From Bacteroidales bacterium UBA1797 (GTDB lineage Bacteria; Bacteroidota; Bacteroidia; Bacteroidales; VadinHA17): a stretch of DNA of 34,730 bases. Below are positions 1 through 9,182 of the stretch, piece by piece. Both the position numbers and the translations under genes were made by a program. The notes under the pieces were generated by a model that made no database searches, was not told the origin of the DNA, and was given only the letters and a program-made list of their open reading frames with translations. The stretch spans positions 1-34,730 of the forward strand of contig DCFT01000236.1 in assembly GCA_002319885.1 (NCBI GenBank), given 5' to 3'. Each line of letters opens with the position of its first letter. Position 1 is the first letter of the stretch.

Positions 1-2199
1 GCAGTGGGAATGGCATATACCCTCGGAGTTGATGATTATATATTCGGATCGCACCGCAGCCATGGAGAGATCCTGGCAAAGGGCTTATCATGCATTCACC
101 AGCTTGATGAAGATACTCTTTATACCATTATGAAAAATTACTTTGGAGGCTCAGCCCTGAAAATTGTAGAAAAGGGTTTCCATGGTAATATTAAAGATCT
201 TGCAATTAATTTCTTGATCTACGGTGCATTATCTGAAATATTCGCTCGCGAAAACGGTTTTAACAAAGGTCTTGGAGGATCAATGCATGCATTTTTTACT
301 CCTTTTGGCATCTATCCAAATAATGCAATTGTAGGAGGCTCAGGTGATATTTCTGTCGGAGCAGCTCTATATAAGAAGATCAACCGAAAGCCAGGCATTG
401 TGGTATGCAACATAGGAGACGCATCGATGGGTTGCGGACCCGTTTGGGAAGGAATTTGTTTCGCTGCAATGGATCAGTACAAGACACTCTGGGACGGAGA
501 ATACAGAGGAGGACTGCAGCTGATATTCAACTTTATGAATAATCTTTACGGCATGGGTGGACAGACCTGCGGTGAAACAATGGGTTTTGATATTCTTGCA
601 AGAGTTGGCGCCGGTGTTAATCCTGAATCTATGTATGCCGAGCGTATTGACGGGTATAATCCTCTTGCCGTTATTGATGCTTTCAGACGTAAGAGGCAGA
701 TAATTAATGAGAAAAAAGGCCCGGTGCTTCTTGATACCCTTACCTACAGGATCAGTGGACACTCTCCTTCAGATGCTTCATCTTACAGGTCAAAAGAGGA
801 AATCGAAGCATGGCAGCAGGAAGATTCAATTATTGCATATGGAAAATCGCTGATAGATGCCGGCATTGTCAATACAAACCATCTTGACAACATAACCAGG
901 GAGTCAAAAGAACTTCTGACTAAAATGCTTCAGCTCAGCATTAACGATGATATTTCGCCAAGGCTCGATCTTAAAAAAGATCCTGATCTTATCGGAGGAA
1001 TGATGTTTTCAAACGGATCGGTTGACAAAATGGAAGATGGAACCCCGCAGGTACTTATTCCAATGGATGAAAACCCACGTGTAAAATCACTGAAAAACAA
1101 AGAGAGATTTTATAAAGACAAGGAAGGAAAGACCGTCTCCAAAGCAAAGTTGTACCAGTTCCGTGATGCTATTTTTGAAGCTGTCATCGACCGGTTTTAT
1201 AAAGATCCGACTCTGGCCGCATGGGGTGAAGAAAACCGTGACTGGGGAGGAGCATTCGCTGTTTATCGCGGATTAACTGAGGCACTACCCTATCATCGTC
1301 TCTTCAATTCTCCAATATCTGAAGGCGCCATTGTTGGTACAGCCATCGGCTATGGCATGTGCGGAGGACGCGTCATTGCCGAGATCATGTATTGCGATTT
1401 CCTGGGCCGCTCAGGAGATGAAGTATTCAACCAGCTGCCTAAATGGCAGGCAATGAGTGGTAATATAATCAAAATGCCGGTAGTCATAAGGGTGTCAGTG
1501 GGATCAAAGTACGGAGCTCAACATTCCCAGGACTGGTCATCACTTACGGCACATATCCCTGGATTAAAAGTAGTATTCCCGGCAACACCTTATGATGCAA
1601 AAGGATTAATGAATTCAGCTTTGCAGGGAACTGATCCTGTAATATTTTTCGAAAGCCAGCGGATCTATGATATCGGTGAGATGTTTCATACAGAAGGTGT
1701 GCCCGAAGGCTATTATGAGATACCTTTCGGAGAACCTGATATAAAACGCACCGGTGATGATATTACAATTCTTTCGATTGGAGCAACTTTGTATCCGGTA
1801 ATGAAAGTTGCGGATCTGCTACTTGAAAAATATGGTTTGAAAGCTGAAGTGATAGATGCCAGGTCGATGGTTCCATTTAATTATGAGCCTGTTATTCAGT
1901 CAGTCAGAAAAACAGGCAGAATTATCCTTGCCAGTGATGCTACTTCGCGCGGTTCATTTCTGAAAGAGATGGCACACACAATAACTGAACTTGCTTTTGA
2001 TTATCTCGATGCTCCTCCTGCAGTTGTGGGATCGAGGAACTGGATCACTCCTGCCTATGAAATGGAGGAATATTTCTTCCCTCAGCCTGACTGGATACTC
2101 GATGCAATTCACCAGCTTGTTCTTCCTCTTAAAGGACACCAGTATAAAACTGAATATTCAGATAAAAAATCGATTAAACTGAATAAAGAAGGGGTGTAA
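1..2199 (+). CDS. 2-oxoacid dehydrogenase E1, fused alpha and beta subunits (5' end cut off)
   Basis: The thiamine-diphosphate E1 component decarboxylates a 2-oxo acid (pyruvate or a branched-chain 2-oxo acid) and passes the acyl group to lipoyl-E2. The reading frame is open at base 1, so the N-terminus is missing. The alpha part occupies roughly window codons 1-330. It has the HRSHG segment, a ThDP motif beginning GDAS (codon 139) and ending MNN (codon 181), and the loop YRISGHSPSD...YR. The beta part runs from about codon 385 and contains SPISEG, an HSQDW segment and TPYDAKGL. Alpha and beta are separate proteins in many bacteria; single-chain fusions are common in Bacteroidota. The GDG of the ThDP motif reads GDA, and the motif is about 12 residues longer than the family's usual ~30. 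No E2 or E3 gene follows, so the substrate is undecided. Family call is sure; substrate is not. Confidence 0.9.
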   Translation, partial: AVGMAYTLGVDDYIFGSHRSHGEILAKGLSCIHQLDEDTLYTIMKNYFGGSALKIVEKGFHGNIKDLAINFLIYGALSEIFARENGFNKGLGGSMHAFFTPFGIYPNNAIVGGSGDISVGAALYKKINRKPGIVVCNIGDASMGCGPVWEGICFAAMDQYKTLWDGEYRGGLQLIFNFMNNLYGMGGQTCGETMGFDILARVGAGVNPESMYAERIDGYNPLAVIDAFRRKRQIINEKKGPVLLDTLTYRISGHSPSDASSYRSKEEIEAWQQEDSIIAYGKSLIDAGIVNTNHLDNITRESKELLTKMLQLSINDDISPRLDLKKDPDLIGGMMFSNGSVDKMEDGTPQVLIPMDENPRVKSLKNKERFYKDKEGKTVSKAKLYQFRDAIFEAVIDRFYKDPTLAAWGEENRDWGGAFAVYRGLTEALPYHRLFNSPISEGAIVGTAIGYGMCGGRVIAEIMYCDFLGRSGDEVFNQLPKWQAMSGNIIKMPVVIRVSVGSKYGAQHSQDWSSLTAHIPGLKVVFPATPYDAKGLMNSALQGTDPVIFFESQRIYDIGEMFHTEGVPEGYYEIPFGEPDIKRTGDDITILSIGATLYPVMKVADLLLEKYGLKAEVIDARSMVPFNYEPVIQSVRKTGRIILASDATSRGSFLKEMAHTITELAFDYLDAPPAVVGSRNWITPAYEMEEYFFPQPDWILDAIHQLVLPLKGHQYKTEYSDKKSIKLNKEGV

Positions 2200-2306
2200 A
2201 TTGTCTAATATGAAAATAGCCCTGATTTACTGGAGAATAAATTTTCAATTATAAATCTGTTTTTCATTAAATTGCATTTTTTTTGGCACCTTGATAATTG
2301 ACAGCT

Positions 2307-3548
2307 ATGCTAAAACGGTATGCCCTGATCTGCTTTTTGTCCATTCTGACTCTGATTGCCTATACCCAGAAACGTGACCTGGGATATTACCTTCAACAGG
2401 GATATCAGAACAGTCCTTTACTTAATGACTACAGGAACCAGATAAATTCAGCCATAGCTGATAGTCTTTTAACAGGAGCAGCAAGGAAACCTCAGGTTGA
2501 AGGAAAATCACAACTGCTATACTCACCTTATTATCACAATTTCGGTTATGATGAGGTTATAACAGACGGTGGCAATTATACGGCGGTTGTTGGTGTATCA
2601 CAGAATGTATTCAACAAAAAAGATCTTACCAATAAATATAATACCATCAATCTTCAAAAACAGCTGGTTAGTAATTCATCAGTAATTTCAGCTAACGAGT
2701 TGAATAAGCTCATTACCGAGCAATATCTTACGACCTATTCCGGCTATAAAGATTTCATATTCAACAAGAATTTTTTAGAATTATTCAAAAAAGAAAATGA
2801 GATTGTAAAACAGTTTGTAATTAATGGCGTGTACAAACAGACAGATTATCTTGCATTAGTTGTTGAGACTCAGTCTCAGGAAATTTTGGTCAGGCAACTT
2901 GAGGCTCAATACAAAAAGGATCTTAGTTCTTTGAACGAACTCTGTGGAATAAATGATCCTGCGTGGTATGAGCTTATTGAACCTGAACTCAGAATTAAAG
3001 GTGAGCCCGATATTTCAAGATCACCAGTATTCCTGCGTTATAAAATTGACAGCATCAGGATAGAAAACGAAAAGGCTACAGTTGATTTAAGATATAAGCC
3101 AAAAATCAATTGGTTTGCTGATGCCGGTTTTCTTTCGAGCAATCCATGGAATTTTTACAGGCATTTTGGATACAGTGCAGGCATCAGTCTAAACATCCCT
3201 ATCTATGATGGCAAACAAAGAGGGATTGAAAAACAGAAACTTGATTTTGACCAGAACACCAGACAGACCTATGAGAATTCATATCACAAACAATATCTTC
3301 AACAGTTACAACAACTTTCCGACGAGTTTAAGGCATTAATTGAATTATCTGAACGCACTGAAGAACAACTCAATACGTCCAGTCAGCTCGTTAAGGCCCT
3401 GAAAGATCAGCTTGAAGCAGGTAATATCCAGATGACAGACTACATTAATGCAATTAAAAATAATAAAACCATTAACAGAAACATTAACCTGATAAATGTT
3501 CAGAAGCTGCAGGTTATTAATGAGATGAATTTCCTCCTTACGCAATAA
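2307..3548 (+). CDS. TolC-like outer-membrane efflux protein
   Basis: This is the outer-membrane channel of a tripartite efflux pump. It has a signal peptide (MLKRYALICFLSILTLIAY, then TQ) followed by a protein of about 390 residues rich in long amphipathic helices. The two-fold internal repeat and the ending (QLEAGNIQMTDYINAIKN) are typical of OMF proteins. An in-frame TTG lies at 2298, but ATG 2307 puts the signal peptide at the N-terminus and is preferred. The adaptor gene starts 11 bases downstream and the pump gene follows, so the three form one operon. Length is close to the usual 400-450 residues. The substrate cannot be read from the sequence. Confidence 0.85.
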   Translation: MLKRYALICFLSILTLIAYTQKRDLGYYLQQGYQNSPLLNDYRNQINSAIADSLLTGAARKPQVEGKSQLLYSPYYHNFGYDEVITDGGNYTAVVGVSQNVFNKKDLTNKYNTINLQKQLVSNSSVISANELNKLITEQYLTTYSGYKDFIFNKNFLELFKKENEIVKQFVINGVYKQTDYLALVVETQSQEILVRQLEAQYKKDLSSLNELCGINDPAWYELIEPELRIKGEPDISRSPVFLRYKIDSIRIENEKATVDLRYKPKINWFADAGFLSSNPWNFYRHFGYSAGISLNIPIYDGKQRGIEKQKLDFDQNTRQTYENSYHKQYLQQLQQLSDEFKALIELSERTEEQLNTSSQLVKALKDQLEAGNIQMTDYINAIKNNKTINRNINLINVQKLQVINEMNFLLTQ

Positions 3549-3559
3549 AAAACATACCG

Positions 3560-4492
3560 ATGCCAAAAAATATAAAAAAACACTATTTTTTATTTGTGGT
3601 TATGATGTCAGCGGGACTGATTTTTTCCTGCAAACATGGGACACCGACATCCGAAGAAACTCCTGAAGTGAAAACGCCTGTCACTATTGTTCCGGTAACT
3701 TTTAAATCAGTTGCTTCAACCGTTTCGTTGCCGGCTGTTGCAACGTACATGAATAAGAGTATTATCAGGGCTACAACAACAGGAACAATTGAGAAAATAT
3801 TAATAAATCCGGGAGATTTTATTGCCTCTGATCAATTACTTTTTACTATTAGGACACGTGAAGCAACTGCTCTTGGCAATGATACACAAATAGACTCAAG
3901 TTTAAGTTTTAAGGGAATAATAAAAATTACTTCCCACAAAGCAGGAGTGATTAATTCCATATCCTATCAGAAGGGTGACTTTGTGCAGGAAGGTGACGAA
4001 CTGGCAGTAGTTTCGGAACAAAACAGTATGGTATTCATACTGGATGTTCCTTTTGAATTTGACAAGTATATTGAGACAAACAGGAACTGCAGGATAATTC
4101 TTCCCGATAACAGGCAGATTAGTGGAACAATAACCGGAAAACTTCCGGAAATGGATATGCTGGCGCAGACCATCAGATACATTGTCAAACCGCAGTCAGC
4201 AGAGCTTTTACCGGCCAATCTTATAGCCAGTATAAACCTGGTAAAATCTTCGAAGGAAAACGCTATGATACTTCCAAAAACAGCTGTACTGAGCGATGAG
4301 ACTCAGACTAAATTCTGGGTAATGAAATTACTGAACGACAGTACTGCGGTAAAGATTATTGTGAATAAAGGATTTGAGAACAATGATGAGGTGGAGATAA
4401 CCAACCCTGTATTCCTGCCAACCGACAGAATATTACTTACCGGAAATTATGGTTTACCCGATACAGCTGGTGTCACAATAATAAAGCAATGA
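3560..4492 (+). CDS. RND efflux periplasmic adaptor (membrane fusion protein), lipoprotein
   Basis: The adaptor links the inner-membrane RND pump to the outer-membrane channel. The N-terminus is a lipoprotein signal ending in LIFSC (lipidated C24). Two lipoyl/biotinyl half-motifs are visible: residues about 72-97 (TGTIEKILINPGDFI) and 118-150 (AGVINSISYQKGDFVQEGDEL). They are followed by a beta-barrel region and a membrane-proximal domain. Only about 20 residues separate the lipoyl halves, where most family members carry a long alpha-helical hairpin, so the hairpin is essentially absent. At 310 residues the protein is shorter than the usual 350-420. The gene lies between the channel and pump genes, with 4 bases before the pump start. 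Confidence 0.85.
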   Translation: MPKNIKKHYFLFVVMMSAGLIFSCKHGTPTSEETPEVKTPVTIVPVTFKSVASTVSLPAVATYMNKSIIRATTTGTIEKILINPGDFIASDQLLFTIRTREATALGNDTQIDSSLSFKGIIKITSHKAGVINSISYQKGDFVQEGDELAVVSEQNSMVFILDVPFEFDKYIETNRNCRIILPDNRQISGTITGKLPEMDMLAQTIRYIVKPQSAELLPANLIASINLVKSSKENAMILPKTAVLSDETQTKFWVMKLLNDSTAVKIIVNKGFENNDEVEITNPVFLPTDRILLTGNYGLPDTAGVTIIKQ

Positions 4493-4496
4493 CGGT

Positions 4497-7400
4497 ATGA
4501 AGAACTTCTTCCTCTCGTATAAGAATCCGATATCTGTACTTCTGGCCGTAATAATTGTTGGAGGAATATTTCTTTATGGACAGATTCAGGTTTCCCTCTT
4601 TCCTGAAATCACTTTCCCTAAATTAAAGGTCATAGCTGATAACGGTGAACAGCCTGTCGATAAAATGATGGTAACAGTTACAAGACCTCTGGAAGATGCA
4701 ATTAAGCAAGTTCCTGATCTTAAGATACTGAGAAGCACCACCAGCAGGGGAACATGTGAGATCTCGGCTTTTCTCAACTGGGGTGCTGATATTAATGTAA
4801 ATCAACAGATGCTCGAATCGCGTATAGCTCAGATAAAAAACTCTCTCCCGGCAGATGTACAGATACAGATTGAAAAGATGAATCCTTCTATCCTGCCTGT
4901 AATAGGATTTACTGTTGAAAGTGACAAAAGAACACCTATTGAGCTTAACCTTATTGCAACTTATACAATCAAACCATTTTTATCACAGATAGATGGCGTT
5001 TCATCAGTCGGTATTATAGGAGGGAAAACGAAAGAATTCTGGATTGAGCTGAATCAGCTTAAAATGAGCACACTTTCAATAACTCCGGAAAATATCAGGG
5101 ATGAGCTGAATCAGAATCATTTTATTACATCGAATGGATTTCTTTCCGATTACAGGAGGTTATATCTGAATATTACCGATGCGGGACTTTACACCCTGAA
5201 TGACATCCAGAATGTAATTTTACGTAATGATGGAAAGAGGATCATAAAACTTAAAGATGTTGCTGATATTAATGTAAGGGAAAGAACAGAATATACCAGG
5301 ATCAATGCAAACGGCCGACAGGGTCTTCTTGTGGCGATACTGAAACAACCCAGTGCTAACCTTATCAGTCTATCTGAAAATGTAGCCTCCAAAAAGAATG
5401 AACTTGAAAAGATCCTTCCAGCTGATGTTCATGTATCTTTATATTATGATCAGGCAGATTTTGTTAATAAAGCAATTAAAAGTGTTAACGACAGTCTGTG
5501 GTTAGGACTCCTTCTTGCTCTTCTGGTGGCAGTTATGTTTCTAAGATCATTCAGGGCCAGTGCGACGATTCTTGTTACAATTCCTGTAACGCTTCTGCTC
5601 ACAATTATTGTCCTCTACAGCATAGGATATACTCTCAACATAATGACATTCGGAGCTATTGCAGCTGCAATAGGGCTGATTATTGACGATGCTGTTGTGG
5701 TGGTGGAGCAGATTCACCGGACGCACGAAGAATTTCCCGACAGACAGTCTAATCAGCTTGTTCATCAGGCAGTAAAATATCTGATGCCTTCGATGGTCGG
5801 GTCTTCTTTAAGCACAATTGTGATTTTCGTACCTTTTATGTTACTGGGTGGCGTCGCAGGCGCATATTTCAATGTCCTTACCAACACAATGATCATAACA
5901 CTTGTTTGTTCCTTCTTTGTTACATGGATAGGACTGCCGGTTATTTATCTATGGTTTTCAGATGTCAGATCGCTCTTCCCTGAGAAAAGAAAAGCTGAGA
6001 TCAGGACTATTAAAAAAAGGAATTGGGTCAGTTTTTTTCTTCGCAAACCAGCAATAAGCATTCTTTTCGTTCTTTTTCTCTTATTATCAATAATTTATAT
6101 TCTTCCAAGGCTTGAAACAGGGTTTCTTCCCGAAATGGATGAAGGCTCTATTGTTCTTGATTATAAAGCTCCTCCCGGAACATCACTGGAAGAGACTAAC
6201 AGAATACTTGTCGAGGTTGAGAAGATAATTGTGAAAATACCCGAAGTTGCAACATATACGAGAAGGACTGGTGCACAGATGGGATTTTTTATAACTGAAC
6301 CCAACGATGGTGATTACCTTATACACTTAAAAGATGACAGAAAAAGAAGTACAGTTGATGTGATAGATGATATACGTAAGAAGATTGAAGCAACACAACC
6401 TGCTCTCGAGATTGATTTCGGACAGGTCATAGGTGACATGCTTGGCGATCTTATGGCATCAGTTCAGCCCGTTGAAATTAAAATTTTCGGAAGCGATCAG
6501 AATACATTAAATGAACTTGCTCAGCAAGTTGCCGGTGAAGTTGAGAAAATTGATGGCATTGAAGATGTTTTCGATGGTGTAATTATTGCAGGCCCTTCAA
6601 TTGAAGTTATTCCTGACCAGCAGAAACTGGCTCAGTTCAAGATGTCGCCTGAGTCATTTCAGTATCAGCTCCAGACGATGGTAGAAGGAAATATAATCGG
6701 AAGCATCCTTGAAAAAGAGCAGATGACGGCAATACGGATGATTTACCCGAAAAGTACTAAAAACAGTTTTGAAAACATTAAGAATCAGTTTGTATTTCTT
6801 CCCGATGGAAAGCTTAAACCCATATCCACACTTGCCACCATCAGTTTAAAAGAAGGAGTCGCCGAAATCAACAGGGATAATCTGAAATCAGTCTCTATTG
6901 TTACGGCAAGATTGAATAACAAAGATCTTGGTACTGCAATGAAAGATATCCGGAAAACAATAGAATCTAAAGTCTTTCTTCCACAGGGATATAATATTGA
7001 ATACGGTGGTGAATATGCCGATCAGCAAAAATCTTTTAAGGAGCTCCTGATGATACTCATTCTATCAAGCCTTATGGTTTTTGCACTTATGCTTTTTCTT
7101 TTCAAAGATTTCAGAGCTGCCTGTTCAATCCTCTTCATTGCTGTGCTTGGAATAGCTGGAAGTCTGATTGCTCTTTTTATTACAAATACACCTCTTAATG
7201 TAGGTAGCTATACCGGATTGATTATGATAGTTGGGATTATCGGAGAGAACGCAATTTTTACTTTTCAGCAATTCAGTACAAACCGTGAAAAAGGATCTGT
7301 TGATGAATCACTTGTTTATGCGATTTCAACCCGTTTAAGACCCAAATTAATGACCGCACTCGGAGCTATTATTGCCTTGTTGCCTCTGGCTGTTGGAATT

Positions 7401-7547
7401 GGTACGGGGGCGCAGATGCATCAGCCTCTTGCAATTGCAGTTATCGGAGGATTCATTATTGCACTTCCCCTTCTTCTGATCATTTTACCAACTTTACTGC
7501 ATCTTTTATATAAGAATGAAGACAAGAAGCTGATCATAAATGAATAA
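4497..7547 (+). CDS. RND-family efflux pump, inner-membrane permease
   Basis: This AcrB/CusA-type proton-driven transporter has 1016 residues, the normal size. It has an N-terminal TM segment, two large periplasmic loops and two clusters of TM helices (about residues 330-530 and 845-1010). The TM4 proton-relay pair D397/D398 is present in GLIIDDAVVVVE. The TM10 position that carries a conserved Lys in AcrB-type pumps reads Glu here (E917, in GIIGENAIF). The gene starts 4 bases after the adaptor gene and completes the operon. Hydrophobic and amphiphilic efflux is the usual role; neither the metal-efflux signature nor a drug-specific one can be assigned with confidence. Confidence 0.92.
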   Translation: MKNFFLSYKNPISVLLAVIIVGGIFLYGQIQVSLFPEITFPKLKVIADNGEQPVDKMMVTVTRPLEDAIKQVPDLKILRSTTSRGTCEISAFLNWGADINVNQQMLESRIAQIKNSLPADVQIQIEKMNPSILPVIGFTVESDKRTPIELNLIATYTIKPFLSQIDGVSSVGIIGGKTKEFWIELNQLKMSTLSITPENIRDELNQNHFITSNGFLSDYRRLYLNITDAGLYTLNDIQNVILRNDGKRIIKLKDVADINVRERTEYTRINANGRQGLLVAILKQPSANLISLSENVASKKNELEKILPADVHVSLYYDQADFVNKAIKSVNDSLWLGLLLALLVAVMFLRSFRASATILVTIPVTLLLTIIVLYSIGYTLNIMTFGAIAAAIGLIIDDAVVVVEQIHRTHEEFPDRQSNQLVHQAVKYLMPSMVGSSLSTIVIFVPFMLLGGVAGAYFNVLTNTMIITLVCSFFVTWIGLPVIYLWFSDVRSLFPEKRKAEIRTIKKRNWVSFFLRKPAISILFVLFLLLSIIYILPRLETGFLPEMDEGSIVLDYKAPPGTSLEETNRILVEVEKIIVKIPEVATYTRRTGAQMGFFITEPNDGDYLIHLKDDRKRSTVDVIDDIRKKIEATQPALEIDFGQVIGDMLGDLMASVQPVEIKIFGSDQNTLNELAQQVAGEVEKIDGIEDVFDGVIIAGPSIEVIPDQQKLAQFKMSPESFQYQLQTMVEGNIIGSILEKEQMTAIRMIYPKSTKNSFENIKNQFVFLPDGKLKPISTLATISLKEGVAEINRDNLKSVSIVTARLNNKDLGTAMKDIRKTIESKVFLPQGYNIEYGGEYADQQKSFKELLMILILSSLMVFALMLFLFKDFRAACSILFIAVLGIAGSLIALFITNTPLNVGSYTGLIMIVGIIGENAIFTFQQFSTNREKGSVDESLVYAISTRLRPKLMTALGAIIALLPLAVGIGTGAQMHQPLAIAVIGGFIIALPLLLIILPTLLHLLYKNEDKKLIINE

Positions 7548-7642
7548 ATAAATATTTATAAGCCGAGAAAGTATTCCGGCACCTGTTTAAAAAGGCGCAA
7601 TGACACACCAGAATAGAATTACCACTTATCTGTTTTAAAGTA

Positions 7643-7676
7643 CCACGGAGCCTTAGAATCATGGTGGCATTTTTTA
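7643..7676 (+). terminator. Possible terminator after the RND operon
   Basis: A weak CCAC...GTGG stem (7643-7646 with 7664-7667) with a long loop is followed closely by a run of six T (7670-7675). It lies between the end of the pump gene and the next promoter-like box. The stem is short, so this is tentative. Confidence 0.25.
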
Positions 7677-7723
7677 CTTTTATAAAGCAGTATCGGGAAC
7701 TAAAAAAATCCAGAAATCCTAGG

Positions 7724-7731
7724 TATCTTTG
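7724..7731 (+). promoter_or_regulatory. Candidate Bacteroidota -7 promoter box (TATCTTTG)
   Basis: The box matches the TAnnTTTG consensus of the primary sigma factor in Bacteroidota and lies 18 bases before ATG 7750. No clear TTG -33 element is seen. If used, transcription would start near 7738, which excludes the TTG codon at 7729 as start and supports ATG 7750. Confidence 0.4.
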
Positions 7732-7749
7732 TTTACAAAATTATATTCT

Positions 7750-8535
7750 ATGGAAAACGTGTTAGAAAACATAAAAAGCAAAGCAGGATTCATTATCGAC
7801 ATGGATGGTGTGATTTACCATGGCAATAAACTTCTCCCGGGAGTAACTGATTTTTTAAACTGGCTGGAAGCTTCCGGAAAAAAGTACTTATTCCTTACCA
7901 ATTCAAGTGAAAGGACTCCTAAAGAACTCCATGAAAAAATGAAACGCCTGGGAATTGATGTTGGCGAGGAGCATTTTTATACAAGTGCTCTAGCGACAGC
8001 AAGTTTCCTTTCGAATCAGAAACCTAACGGGAGTGCCTATATAATCGGTGATGCCGGACTCATTCATGCATTATACAGTGTTGGTTACAGTGTAAATAAT
8101 GTAAATCCCGATTATGTTGTCGTCGGCGACACTCATGGATATAATTTTGAAAAGGTTGAACTTGCTGTAAACCTTGTTCTAAATGGTGCAAAACTGATCG
8201 GCACCAATTCCGACATCAGTGGTCCAATTGAAGTTGGAATCACTCCATCAACAAAAGCTCTCATTGCTCCAATAGAAATAGCAGCCGGTAAAAAAGCATA
8301 CTTTGTCGGGAAACCCAATCCTTTGATGATGCGGAGCGCTTTAAAACGGCTGGGGGTCAAAAGGGAGGATGCTATTGTGATAGGCGACAGAATGGATACT
8401 GATGTAAGATGCGGACTGGAATCGGAAATAGATACGCTGCTTGTTCTAAGCGGCATAACCGATCGTAACGGCATCGACCAGTTCCCCTATCGTCCACGTT
8501 ACATATTAAATGGTATTATAGACCTGGTAAACTAG
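7750..8535 (+). CDS. HAD-IIA family sugar-phosphate phosphatase (NagD-like)
   Basis: This is a cytoplasmic haloacid-dehalogenase phosphatase of the NagD/phosphoglycolate phosphatase type. All four HAD motifs are present: DMDGV (D17, D19), TNSS (T50), GKPNP (K188) and GDRMDTD (D213). The large cap domain typical of subclass IIA lies between motifs II and III. At 261 residues it has the normal length. ATG 7750 is chosen over the in-frame TTG 7729 because of the promoter box just upstream. It is the first gene of a packed operon, 8 bases before a class II aldolase, so a sugar-phosphate substrate linked to that pathway is likely but not shown. Confidence 0.85.
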   Translation: MENVLENIKSKAGFIIDMDGVIYHGNKLLPGVTDFLNWLEASGKKYLFLTNSSERTPKELHEKMKRLGIDVGEEHFYTSALATASFLSNQKPNGSAYIIGDAGLIHALYSVGYSVNNVNPDYVVVGDTHGYNFEKVELAVNLVLNGAKLIGTNSDISGPIEVGITPSTKALIAPIEIAAGKKAYFVGKPNPLMMRSALKRLGVKREDAIVIGDRMDTDVRCGLESEIDTLLVLSGITDRNGIDQFPYRPRYILNGIIDLVN

Positions 8536-8543
8536 GTTACCGT

Positions 8544-9182
8544 ATGGAATTACAGGATAAATATAAGAAAGAGCGCAAGGAAGTAGCTCATTTCATGAGA
8601 CGGCTTTATAAACACAGACTTACAACAACTTCGGGTGGAAATGTCAGTCTGCGACTTTCAGATGATCTGATTCTGATAACACCCTCAGCTACCGATAAAG
8701 GCAGGATGAAGTGGAAGGAAGTCGGTATTGTTAAAATTTCCGGAGAAAACCTTACACCACATCTGAAACCTTCTATTGAAACTGCTATGCATCTTTCAAT
8801 TTACAGGAAAAAGAAGGAAATAATTGCTATTGTACATGCTCATCCCGTTTTCGCTTCACTTTTCACAGCAATAAAATCAAAAATAAATACAAACCTCACA
8901 GCGGAAGCCAAAGCTATTCTTGGCGATCCGTTATTTGTAAAATATGCAGTAATGGGATCAAAAGCGCTGGCTGAAGTTGCGGCTGAAAACATCCTTAAAT
9001 CAGATATCCTGTTACTCGAAAATCACGGAATACTTACTACCGGATCGTCTCTTCTTCAGGCTTTTGACAAAATAGAAGTCCTGGAAAATGCTGCAAAGAT
9101 GACATTGATGTCAGAAATGACAGGAAGGAAAAGGCCACTTGACAAAGAGAGAATAATGGAACTGGAAAGATTATTCCGATGA
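8544..9182 (+). CDS. Class II aldolase (FucA/AraD family)
   Basis: This zinc-dependent aldolase or epimerase acts on a ketose 1-phosphate or pentulose 5-phosphate. SGGNVS (residues 30-35) forms the phosphate-binding loop. PSIET places the catalytic Glu at E79, and zinc ligands are visible at H98 and H100 (HAHP) and H161 (ENHG). At 212 residues it matches L-fuculose-1-phosphate aldolase and ribulose-5-phosphate 4-epimerase sizes. The catalytic-Glu motif favours an aldolase. Its stop overlaps the next start (ATGA, 9179-9182), which implies translational coupling. The exact substrate is not readable. Confidence 0.85.
   Translation: MELQDKYKKERKEVAHFMRRLYKHRLTTTSGGNVSLRLSDDLILITPSATDKGRMKWKEVGIVKISGENLTPHLKPSIETAMHLSIYRKKKEIIAIVHAHPVFASLFTAIKSKINTNLTAEAKAILGDPLFVKYAVMGSKALAEVAAENILKSDILLLENHGILTTGSSLLQAFDKIEVLENAAKMTLMSEMTGRKRPLDKERIMELERLFR

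Noticed and set aside
367..762. Open frame of 131 codons opposite the E1 gene
   Set aside because: Antisense to a well-conserved enzyme, with no domain or signal.
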